A DNA stretch of 64,000 nt from Wolfiporia cocos (taxonomy: Eukaryota > Basidiomycota > Agaricomycetes > Polyporales > Phaeolaceae), in the NCBI GenBank assembly GCA_029448655.1, contig JACCLO010000014.1, positions 806,001-870,000 of the forward strand, read 5' to 3'. Of this stretch, positions 46,851 to 56,700 are shown piece after piece. Below the pieces are notes generated by a model that was not told where the DNA came from, searched no databases, and was given only the letters and a program-made list of their open reading frames with translations. Made by a program: the position numbers and the translations under genes. How positions within the stretch are numbered: the stretch's first letter is position 1; each line of letters opens with the position of its first letter.

Positions 46851-47380
46851 GCTCGTACTGGCCCTCCCTTCACACTCCCCCTTTGAAGGATGCGAGTCTG
46901 CCTCAATCATATAACTACCCACCTTGATCGCAAAGCCAGCGCTCCAGTTCCCTTCAGAAAATTACATGTGCATCATTCCCGTTTCCACATGCTCATGCCC
47001 CTTCTCCGGCCATCCCTCATCCAAGCCTCTCTGTATCTTTGATCCATTATATTTCTCACGCTACTACTCCCTTTGCCCCGGGCACTTCCTCGCCAAATTG
47101 ACTCCCTTGACCATGGATGCGCCACACCAACTACAGCACTCATCGGTCGCAAATACGGGCACACATATCAGACATTGCGCCCTAGACAATTTGGATACTA
47201 ACCTGAGTTCATGAGAGCGATGTGGTTGTATACTGACCGTCTGTTCGCCCTATGGTTGAACGTATAGCGGGTCATAATCATGAACAAGGATTGCCTGAGC
47301 GCGATGACGTTCCGACGACAACAGACACCGATATGATTGGATACCTCGCAGCATACGCCATCCGGCCATATACGTCCGTG
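46851..47380 (+). repeat. Block C after F-box copy 5
   Basis: Same flank as at 27.1 and 34.1/35.3 kb (TCTCCGGCCATCCCTCATCC, GCACTCATCGGTCGCAAATA, CAGACATTGCGCCCTAG). No gene. Confidence 0.6.
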
Positions 47381-47960
47381 CGACGCATGATGTCTCCGTC
47401 ATTGTGTTTTGACATTATGTTCTTGCCGTTTGTGTTACTAGTTGACAATCTCTCGCCATTAGATAGCTTGGCACGCTATTCAGTGACAATGGTGGCAGCT
47501 ATCATGATACAGCACTATGAGGTGTGGACGTAATCTTCTTAGTATATGGTTTAGATGTACTCCCAATCCCGTGTCAACTCATCAATATTCAAGCAATCAG
47601 CTGTGCCTTTCCCGTTCAAGAGCGTAGACGCATAGGCAAGGCAAATTCGATAAGCGAGCGCAATAACCAGACTGCAAAAGTGTCATCTGTTTTGTCGCAA
47701 ATGAATATCATCCCTCACGAGTCAAGGCAAGCGACCATCCCGTACACAGCTTCCAAAAGCACAGCGTCGCCATGCAGACGCACAATCCAGCAAAGCATTT
47801 GTATGGCTGAGACCCTCTGTGAGTGCCTGAGCGGACATTGGCGGACCATAGAGAAGAGAACCCTTTAGGAAGCTCATGACGAGATGTCGCCGCGGCGGCT
47901 GCGCATATACCGAGCTCTAACGGCAGTGTATCGATCGTGGCTTCCCTATACAGCTCGGGC
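47380..47960 (+). repeat. Block E copy 3
   Basis: Third copy of the 36.04-37.47 kb repeat (TGACAATCTCTCGCCATTAG, GGTGGCAGCTATCATGATAC). Confidence 0.6.
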
Positions 47961-49220
47961 TCCAGTGCCAAGCATTGGCGGAGGGCACGCGCTCTCGGTC
48001 AGGATGCCACGCAGATCTACATAGGTAGAGATGAACAAGGCTGAGCGGGGCGGTAGACGACATGATATGATTGGGGAGCGGCAATGCCTGCGAGCTGGTG
48101 ATGGTCCACGTGACGACCCTCCTTTCTCTCTCACCACTGCCCCGCGCGCCTTGATGCGCCGCTGTCAGATGCCGGACATGCCATCAGCGGCATCAGTTTG
48201 GCGCGCAGAATGTTGCAATGCACAATGGTATATGACCGATAGCTCATTGTGTGAAAAGATTGAGGGTATACTATGGCGGAGAAATTTTCTTAGAATACGA
48301 AAACGGACATTTTGTTGGGAACAGATTCTCGATGAATAATTTCACCCTCGAGATCTCATGTGCAAGCACGCTATCCAGAGAGAGCGAGGCAGCTTTAGAG
48401 AAACCTGTTCCCAAAGATTTATCAAAAACACATTGAATGAATGTTTGAGATTGTCAATAGATGCTGTAGAAGTGTGTGCACAGTGGGATCAGAATTTAAA
48501 GGTCTGGACTTACATTAAGCTAAAATGCTAATTGCTGGTGATGGAGTAGATTCTACCATGTAGTAGACATCTAAAGTTGGGATATATGGGTACATCTCTG
48601 TGAGTACAGTGTTTCACAGTAAAAGCTCCATGGTTGAGCAATGCATGAATTGTTTTGTGCACAGCGCAGTGATCTGGCCTGCCTGCCTCATTGGGATAAG
48701 AACCAAATGCTCCAATCACGACGCCCTGCAGGGCTCGCGTCCTGGCTGTTTTGTGTTAGACAGCGCATTAGCAACATTTATATATTTACCCATGCAGCAA
48801 AATACTCAGAATACTACTATAGCATCTGTATTGTAAAGTATCACTCCTAGCTAGCTGCATCCATCGACAAGGCTGATACCAGTGGCGATGGCAGAGCGAT
48901 CGTGATATTGGCGCCGGCGGCGTGGCCGCTTTAGGTAAGTAAATCAAAGTCCGATGACACCGAGATCAGCGCCCGTGGACAAGTTTCTAGGCGGGGTTGC
49001 CCATCGCCATTACCACCACCATCGCCTTAGGCGATCACGTACCATCCCCCTACACGCCAACCCCTACACACCGTCTCCCCTACCATGAACACCCAACGCA
49101 CCGTCAACAGCACCCAGAGGGCTCCTTTTCAATGCCGCCCAGAGCATCCACCGGGCACATGAAACCACTCTGTCAACCTACACTCTTCCTCTTTGGAAGT
49201 CACACATATCCTACCTCCTC
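47960..49220. other. Region with no supported gene
   Basis: A 61-codon frame at 48251-48436 (YYGGEIFLEYENGHFVG...) looks protein-like but is unrecognised and has no clear splice partners. The rest is AT-rich without repeats that I can define. Confidence 0.3.
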
Positions 49221-49223
49221 ACC

Positions 49224-49745
49224 GTGATCACCCATGGTGCCAATGAATTGGCTCACACCGAACTCCCTTCCCTGCTCACTTTAAAGCAGGATGTTAACAA
49301 CCTTGCACTACATCTTACTTCCCTCCTAGTGCCTACGTTCAACAACCCTTTGCCCACCCCTCCCACGCCTTCCACCCCTAGGCCACACACCACACCACCC
49401 ACACCTCACCTCAAACACGTTCCCAAACATTCCATCCGACCCACCCCGAAGAGACCCGAACTGTGTCTCCACTGGGTCCTGAATCGTCCCAAGACACCAC
49501 CTCGAACACCCTCCCCACAACCTACACCTCCTTGTACCGCATCACCCGCCCCTACTCATCACTCCGTAGACTCTATCAACACCGTTGACTTCCTCCTCGA
49601 GCCACCGCTCTATGACTACCCTATTGGTCCCCTCGAGAAACCCCTGTACAACCAACCTGCCGGTGACCCAATACTCTGGGTCATACCTCAACATAACGCC
49701 CCACTAACTAGACAGCATCCTACGAGCATCGTTGACGTTGAGTGA
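49224..49745 (+). CDS. Proline/threonine-rich ORF, unrecognised
   Basis: A 173-codon frame with a helical start (LPSLLTLKQDVNNLALHLTS), a Pro/Thr/His-rich middle (TPPTPSTPRPHTTPPTP) and the motif GPLEKPLYNQPAG near the end. A related motif (GPIYEIPTGP) occurs at the start of the frame near 51100. Position beside LTR-like DNA suggests a retroelement-associated (gag-like) or host hypothetical protein. I cannot name it. The first exon, if any, is unknown. Confidence 0.35.
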   Translation: MITHGANELAHTELPSLLTLKQDVNNLALHLTSLLVPTFNNPLPTPPTPSTPRPHTTPPTPHLKHVPKHSIRPTPKRPELCLHWVLNRPKTPPRTPSPQPTPPCTASPAPTHHSVDSINTVDFLLEPPLYDYPIGPLEKPLYNQPAGDPILWVIPQHNAPLTRQHPTSIVDVE

Positions 49746-51063
49746 ACCAGGCTCTAAGTCGTCGAGTCGAGGTTCCCAAGACTAGCGAGTCTTTAAAGAA
49801 CGCAGCGAGGTATGGAGTAAAGGTTGCCCTAAGGCATTGCCAAATTGATGAGTCTGAGGTTCGCCTCAGACTCTAGGTGACACAGATCTATCCTGTGGGA
49901 CTCACCTAGTCGCTATCCTGAGGTACTAGGGCGACTAGACGAGGAAGATGGACCCAGTGCAGCAGTTGCTAGTGGAAGTAGCGCAGCCGCAAACCAGTCG
50001 AAGCTTGGGACTACCAATGGTAGTCCACTGGGAGTACCTATGGTACTCCGCGTGTGGGCATTTGAGGTAACGACGATAGAATAGAACTGAAGTATGGAGC
50101 GCTTGGCTCCTACTTAAATACATGTATGCGGAGAGGTCATGTGATACTGTATAGTACTACCTTTCCGGGTTATGCGGCTTTGCCAAGGGGCGAAGCTTAT
50201 CTTATCTACTTGTTTATAGATCCTATCTACAATGGCCGTGTGGGCCGGTAATGGCCGCACCAATAGTAAGAAAGGAGGTTTATTATTATCTGTGATAAAC
50301 GCGGGCACAGCCCGGGTATCGATGGCCGTAAAGGCCGGACCAACAGCGATATTGCCTTGTTGCTAATATTATGCTGTATGGTCGTGTTGACATAATTATG
50401 CGAAGGCGTGCCGCGCCTGAAGTGTCATTATGATCAAGGATCTTATGACGGTGGGAAGCCGAGGAGGCCGACCCAATAGAACATTGCTTGGTGGCGATGT
50501 TTGGTGTTGTGGACATTATTATGCGAGCGTGCCGCGCTCGGCCTATCATTATGATCTAAGATCTTATGATGTGGCTGGTCTTGCTCTAACGGGCGAGACC
50601 TATGACGTAGCTGTAGTGTTGCTATTGGACGTGGAAGTACCGTAGCGTTATGTAAGCTGGTCATGTGGTTGATAAGCCCAGTTAAGAGCTTGTCGTGGTG
50701 GCAATGGGAGTTAACCCGTAGATAACTTGTAGTTAGACGTATAAATCCCAGGTAAATTGCTATAATCATAGGAAAAATGCTGTAAGCCCCAGATAAATCT
50801 GTGACACTAGGGTATATATACATGATAGTAGCGCGGAAGTACTAAGTGACTACCCTTGCCCTAAAGCGACGTGGCCTGTGCGCACGCGCCTACCGGAACG
50901 CTAACGTAAGCAACCATGTGATATACTGTAAAGGTAACTACTTCGGTAGCTACTTGGTCCATACGCGCCAGTAAGGGCGCGCATGTGACGACGAGTCCCT
51001 AGGTCGTGAGTTCGGCCCCCAGTAATCGCATATGAGGGGAGTCACCGGAAAAGTTGTGACAGC
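49746..51063. mobile_element. LTR-like non-coding segment
   Basis: No long frame. A TATA-like GGTATATATACATG at about 50812 is followed by an actaagtgactac... leader. A 263-bp stretch from TGTGACACTAGG (about 50801) to GTTGTGACA (51063) has TG...CA ends, as LTRs do. Palindromes such as GAGTCTGAGG(...)CCTCAGACTC lie at 49850-49875. No target duplication was found, so the type and borders are uncertain. Confidence 0.45.
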
Positions 51064-51140
51064 CGGTCCTATGGAAGGACCGACCGACCTGCTGGACCTA
51101 TGGAAGGACCAATCTATGAAATCCCCACTGGCCCCAAACT

Positions 51141-51572
51141 ATGGAGCAACGTTTTATACACACCTCCCCATATCTTCGTCCCACCCATTCTATCACCCTC
51201 CAGGTCAACAATGTCCTTCGACATCCAGAGCCTAATGTTCCACTGTACAACCCTCACCTCCTCTCCATGGAATGGCATGAGGTACTCCGGAACACCATGT
51301 TCTGGTACCGCCTCCACCGTGCCAACGTCCAACACCAAGACCCTCTCAACTTTTCCAACTTCAACTGGATCAACAACCACTCCACGAAGATCCACTCCTC
51401 GCTCTACATATCCTTCCCTGACGACGACACACACATCATCCTTCAACACATCGAAGAATCTCTCTCTGGCGTACAGCACACCACCTGCAAATGTGACGTT
51501 TTCAACCCTCAGATCTCTTGGGAGATCGTCAACTCCACACCCATTTCTGCAGTGAGTTCTTCTGCATCGTAG
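51141..51572 (+). CDS. Unrecognised ORF, C-terminal part of a protein
   Basis: A 143-codon frame with natural-looking composition: LSMEWHEVLRNTMFWYRLHR, FNWINNHSTKIHSSLYISFP, ILQHIEESLSGVQHTTCKC and ISWEIVNSTPIS before the stop. Just upstream, in another frame, is EGPIYEIPTGPKLWSNVLYT, so a frameshift or an intron may separate the two. It shares the GP(L/M)E-x-P-(L/I)Y theme with 49224-49745. The family is unknown to me and seems to belong to basidiomycete repeats. Confidence 0.4.
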   Translation: MEQRFIHTSPYLRPTHSITLQVNNVLRHPEPNVPLYNPHLLSMEWHEVLRNTMFWYRLHRANVQHQDPLNFSNFNWINNHSTKIHSSLYISFPDDDTHIILQHIEESLSGVQHTTCKCDVFNPQISWEIVNSTPISAVSSSAS

Positions 51573-51809
51573 TTATACCTTTTCTCCTCATTCTCCACCC
51601 CCTTTTCCCAAGTATTCATTGAACAAGTGTCGGCCTAACTCGGGGCCCATATGACGCTAGTTCCACTCCTTCGGAGTACCTACAACCCCTTCCCTTTTCA
51701 CCACGACTAACCGACGTCCCACCGCTAACACCACCTTACTCGTATTTACGATAATCTTCACCTTCGACCATGGGCTCTAGCAGCTGCCGCACATGTACAT
51801 AGGATACTG

Positions 51810-52280
51810 ACTGATAAGATCGAGAGCCACTGATGGTGGCGATTGGCGCGCAAGTCGGATCGCACCTGTGGCAAATTCGAAGCGCCGCCACTCACTCCCT
51901 GCGTCATTCATGATGGCAAGAACGTTGGCTGATTGCCTGCTGAAGAGCTTATATATGGCTCCGCCTCAGAAATACAACTCTCCCATGTGCTTGCTAGTCA
52001 GCACGGCTGGTTGCCCACGGAAAACGGATCCCATTCTGGGCGCTCGCCCATGCACTCGATCTGCGACATCCAAGTCCTACACCCTCCCGCTCGGACTCAA
52101 GAGCGCGCAATTATCATGCATTGCACTGATTCTGTAGAGATGTCTGCCCCTCTTCTGAACAATAGCACAGTTGCATGCCGAATGAGCACGTTCTCCCACG
52201 TCGTCTTTCGATCGCCTGCTGTGAAAATTTCGTGTGGCTCTTCACAGCGGTATTTTCATATCTCAGCCCTTGGAAGGTAG
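51810..52280. repeat. Direct repeat of 37560-38040
   Basis: See the 37560 entry. It contains the TTATATATGGCTCCGCC variant of CTCAAATATGGCCCCGCC. Shows that array sequence has spread beyond the F-box cluster. Confidence 0.65.
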
Positions 52281-52394
52281 AGTTTCAGTTTCTGAGATGC
52301 TTCTGCAATGTGAGATAGGAAGCTTCTTAGCACTTTAGGCCCAGGCGCCCGAGACACGGCAATTAAAGAAATATCTTAAGTCGCCGCTGGATAA

Positions 52395-52480
52395 ATAAAA
52401 TCGATCGAGCGAGGATTGAACCAAGCTCATGGTTGACCAAAGTCGCAACAGACTAGACCGCTGGACCATATGAGACTACT
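52395..52480 (-). repeat. tRNA-like (SINE head-like) sequence
   Basis: On the minus strand, an A-box-like TGGTCCAGCGGTCTAGT and a B-box-like GGTTCAATCC are spaced as in a tRNA. The arms and acceptor do not pair well. Followed by an AT-rich tail (GATTTTATTTATCC). Probably a tRNA-derived retroelement fragment, not a functional tRNA gene. Confidence 0.4.
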
Positions 52481-52669
52481 TCAATGCGCAGTGCTAACGT
52501 ATATCGCTAACGTATATGTTACAATTTAAGTGCTGGGTTCGCGCAAGTTACATCTTCCCTGCCTCAGATACATCTTCGATGCCAAAGGTACGCGCGTCTA
52601 TCATCCGCCGCCTCGGACGCGACAAAGACAAACTTCCTCGTCCTACCACACACCGCATTGACACATTTA

Positions 52670-53574
52670 CTAACATAGCTTGGGAGAGTGAGGCGCACCC
52701 AGTGAGCTCGTGAGCTCTGTCACTAGCTTGGTGTAGGCTATACCCCTCTGATTGGTCGCGGAGTAGATTGAATTTGTTCCGTTTGTAGCAGCTAGCTAAA
52801 GATATAAATGGGTTGACGTGTGTAGCGAGTCTGAGCAATTTACAAGAGACCCGTCCTTGTAAGGATCTACTTCCTGTCGAAGCTCACCCCCTCTGCAATG
52901 AGACCCGCACTTGAGATCAAAGTCATGTCCAGCATTTCTCGGCAGATATCTGCATCCACGACCTCGATAGACTGATACTAATCTCAGGCTACCCGCGACC
53001 AAAGACACGCCACTCACCAAAAGGCGTTTGACAAGCTTCACCAACGTCTCGTTCTCAGATTCAGTCTTCTCTTTCGCCCGCAGCGCCTTTATTACAGCGT
53101 CCCTGTCAGCACTATCCGCGTCGGGATTGGCGGAATCGGCACCAGCAAATGATTTAGCGTCTGCGAGGATATCTTCTAGCTCAGCATCTATAGTCCAGAC
53201 TATGTCGACGAGAATTTCGCCAAAAGTTCGATTGCTGGATGACTTTGCGGCGGGCACAGAAGACGACGGCAGGTGCTCCAGCACTGACTGTATGAGCGAG
53301 GCGAATGCGTCCACGGTAGCGATGCGCACCCTCGCGCCAGCGCACCCCTTCACACAGATGTTTTTAGGCCCACACGCTCACCCAATGGAAGACTCCATGA
53401 GGCAAACTTCGCGACAGTCACGGCGTTGCCCTCGATACAGCTCCCCTCAGCCGCCCTCCCCTCGCACCTATCCTCGCTCGCTGCCGAGCTAGAAAGATAT
53501 ATTTCAATTTTTAGCACCGCAGCAAACTCAGCGGTCTCGTGCTGACTTACCATATCCTCGCCCATCGTCGCCAT
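52670..53574 (-). pseudogene. THO2: N-terminal fragment of THO2 (THO/TREX subunit), broken
   Basis: THO2/THOC2 is the large scaffold of the THO complex, which couples transcription to mRNA export. Recognisable pieces are RIATVDAFASLIQSVLEHLP, FGEILVDIVWTIDAELEDIL, ICREMLDMTLISSAGLIA and YKRNKFNLLRDQSEGYS. These match the family's N-terminal region in order, across plausible introns (for example exon 53382-53574). Damage: a TAG after FDRK where the family has a glutamate, a 7-nt insertion after EGYS that shifts the frame, and a stop 12 codons after SSLGA at 52670. The remaining 1,500 or so residues of THO2 are absent. A partial gene copy, probably moved here by a transposon. Confidence 0.75.
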
Positions 53575-53757
53575 TGGCTCTGAATCAATCGCCCTCTACC
53601 ATAACCGTTTACTTCCACGTACTATCGTCGCACTTGAACACCTACCAGATCCACTCTACCAACGAACTTCTCCATACAACCTGATTGTAATCGCAAATAC
53701 CGCGATGCTTGTCTATTAGAAGCGATTTAGCCCTATAGCACACAGCGGGCTCTTCAA

Positions 53758-56700
53758 TTACCTTCGAGCGTATCCTGCTTGACCGTGTCTTCCCGATTTG
53801 TCCTCTGTCAAGGCCCGCCACCTCCATTTGTTCTCGAAGTACTTAAAATATCGATATGTGCGCCGCATCTCCTCCTCGACCAGTTTCACCTGTTCATCCC
53901 AGCGAGAATGCAGTGCGCTGGACCTAAACCAATGTACTCGCGTGGCTTCGAACGTATCAGCGCCTGGATGCCCCCGGAGGAAAGGTGCGGTACGCACCAT
54001 CTGTCAAATATTCTCGCAAGTTCCCTTCCTGCTTCTCCAAATAGTTGACGCTCTCCCATATCCATGATGGCGACTTCTTGCTGTCCCCAAGACGCTGATC
54101 CTCTGTATACAGCACGTACGGTGTTAGGTCCCTTGGCGCGAGTGGATGCCACGTTGAGTCGTTCGGCGACACCCCGAGTTTTAGCAATGCCTCCCTAGCC
54201 CGCCTATACACATCCGCTGCCGCTTCCATTTGATCGTTCTTGCGCCTAATTTGCTTTTGCGCCCGAGTTGTCTCCCTTTGTCCTGAAATGTGCTGCTTCT
54301 GCTTGCGGAACGCATATGCTGTGATCAAATGTGTGCGAACGTCGTCCAACGCATCACTAGCCTGTCCTTTTCGCAAAGCCAGCTCTACTTCACACGCATG
54401 CTTCAAACTTGCGCACGCGAGCAGGGTCGGCTCCAGTCCGGACGGCAGTCCAATATCGATGCTCTCCACCTCATCTCGTGTCGCTGAAGTGTTAAGCCGC
54501 GCTCGCTTGCTCATGCTGTCGGCCCCTATACGTTTCCGTTTCGTTACACCTGATTGTGCTGTAGACTCGCCGAATGATGTATCCGCTTCATCGCTGCTGC
54601 AGTCTTCGCTGTCTTTTTGCTCGAATTGTCTCGGCTGAACAAATGACTTGGGCCTGTTCGCGCTCTTCACGTTGAGTTCTCCGATAGCAGCATCAATCAG
54701 CGGAGTCAAGAATCGATCGCGCTGTTCAACCCAAACCTCCGAGCGCGCCACGAAACGGGACACCTGTTCAGTTATCGTCGACGATTCTGCATCTGTGAGC
54801 TCATCCGTGCGAGCGAACGAGCTCAGTAGCGCAAGCCTATGAGTTCAGTTATTTCTGCATCAGCCACGCCCGCGCGACATTCGCTTTTAACGTAGCACGC
54901 ACTGCATCTCTTGAAGCGTTATCCCTTCTTCAACTGTAGAAGCTAGGCTAGGGGAACCGGTAGCACCCTCGAGGATGTGCGACTGCAAATCAGCCAATGC
55001 TTCCTTCCGCGTGATGCCTAGGTCGATGTTCAGTTGGCGTCAAGACTTCCACCACAAACTCACTCGCACCTTTTGAACTGCATGCTTCATAAGGATTAGA
55101 TAACATGGCATGATTTTTCATATTGACGACTTTCTTCTGCCACTCCCTCTCCTCACGTCTCCACTGCTCGAGCGTCGTACTGCCCAGGTAGCTCGAGCAT
55201 ATACCTTCCTCCAGCTTCGTCAATGTTTCTCGAGATGCTGTCTCTTGCTCCATTGCTTGAGAGTGTTTCTTCGCCAAATCCTTCGCTGCACTTATATTTA
55301 ACCGGCCGGAAATTCCCATCCCAGATAAGTACGAACCAATACCATGCACTCGGCGCACATTCATATCGGAATGATGGTCATTGATCACATCGTGCCGGTG
55401 TCCAGTGGTCATCTCTCGTGTTTGCGCACCCAGAGCGTTTAACGTAGCCCATATACGTTCTGGAGCCTCGCCATCTGTCATTCCGACTCCGGGTAGCCAA
55501 TGGTACGAGAATTTCCATCGACACAACGCTTTGTGACCTGGCAGATGGAACTTGCCAATAGCCCGAACGATGTTCGGGAAATATTTGAAAGACATTGACG
55601 GGAATTGGGAGATGCGCCGAACGATCTCCGTCATCCGCTTGTTGAAATGGATCCCATACTGGCAATTGATGTCGTAGCCTGAGACATGCGTTCGCAGATT
55701 CATCCAAGGCTGTAGTCCCGAGAGCATAGCGAAGTCGACGTTCGCAAACCCCGATACCATGAATTAGCCGACGCCGTCGGTATGCGTGTCGTATGACCCA
55801 CCTTTCACCTTTCTGCAGATCTACACCACCTCCTGGCAAAACGAACATGTGCCTGGCACAAGACAAACCAACGGTACCTGAAACTTTGCCACCGTAGTGT
55901 CCGAACCCCATAGCTGTTACGGGTCGAATACCCGTTCGTATATTCGAGTCGCGAATATAGATCGTTCTTCTGCATGTAGGCACGTTGCCGTATGCAAGGC
56001 AAATACTCGTTAGATGCCTTCGGGTCCTAAGTGAAGTTCTTAGGGGATCGGTTAATATCCAATACGCGTTAGAGGATATAATCTGTTCAAGTGCGAGTCG
56101 AATAGAATATAAGACTCGCCTAAGTCCGAGAAGTCAGTGTGCACTTCGAGGACTTAGTCGTTCGGTTGCTCGAGTGAGAAATACTGAGCGTAGTTTCCTA
56201 CGTTTGAGAACGAGTATAAGACTTCTTGTTTGTACAACAAGGTCGAGCTGAAGAGCCTCGACAGTAGGTACATTAGTTTATATACTACGTTGGGTTTCAG
56301 GGGTCAAGTCCGTCCCAGATGTCACCGATACTATCTATGCTATAGTACCAATCGTTTGATAGGTATGTAGTGATATACCTGAGACGATAGATAGGAATGA
56401 TGGCGGTTGAACGCCATCTATCAGCTAGTAAATGATGAGCATGAAACGGTGGCAGAGTTGGATCTGCCAAAGGTGAAACGCGCCCTATAGACTAATACAA
56501 CCGGGGATGCACCCAGTAGAGTCACGAGTAGCCAGGGGAGTTGGTTGTGCAACAAGTCCCTGTATCGTATTCGTCCAATGGTGAGTTCTGTCGATATTCG
56601 AAAAATTAAAATAACCGTAACAATAGCTCCGAAATTGCTGCATGTGGAAGTCTACGTACGAGGAATTTAAATACAAGGGTTTCGGTGCTCGCCCCCTGTG

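Noticed and set aside
49742..51010. Simple insertion splitting one ORF between 49745 and 51100
   Set aside because: Both flanking frames contain the GPxExP(L/I)Y motif, so they overlap rather than join, and no target-site duplication was found.
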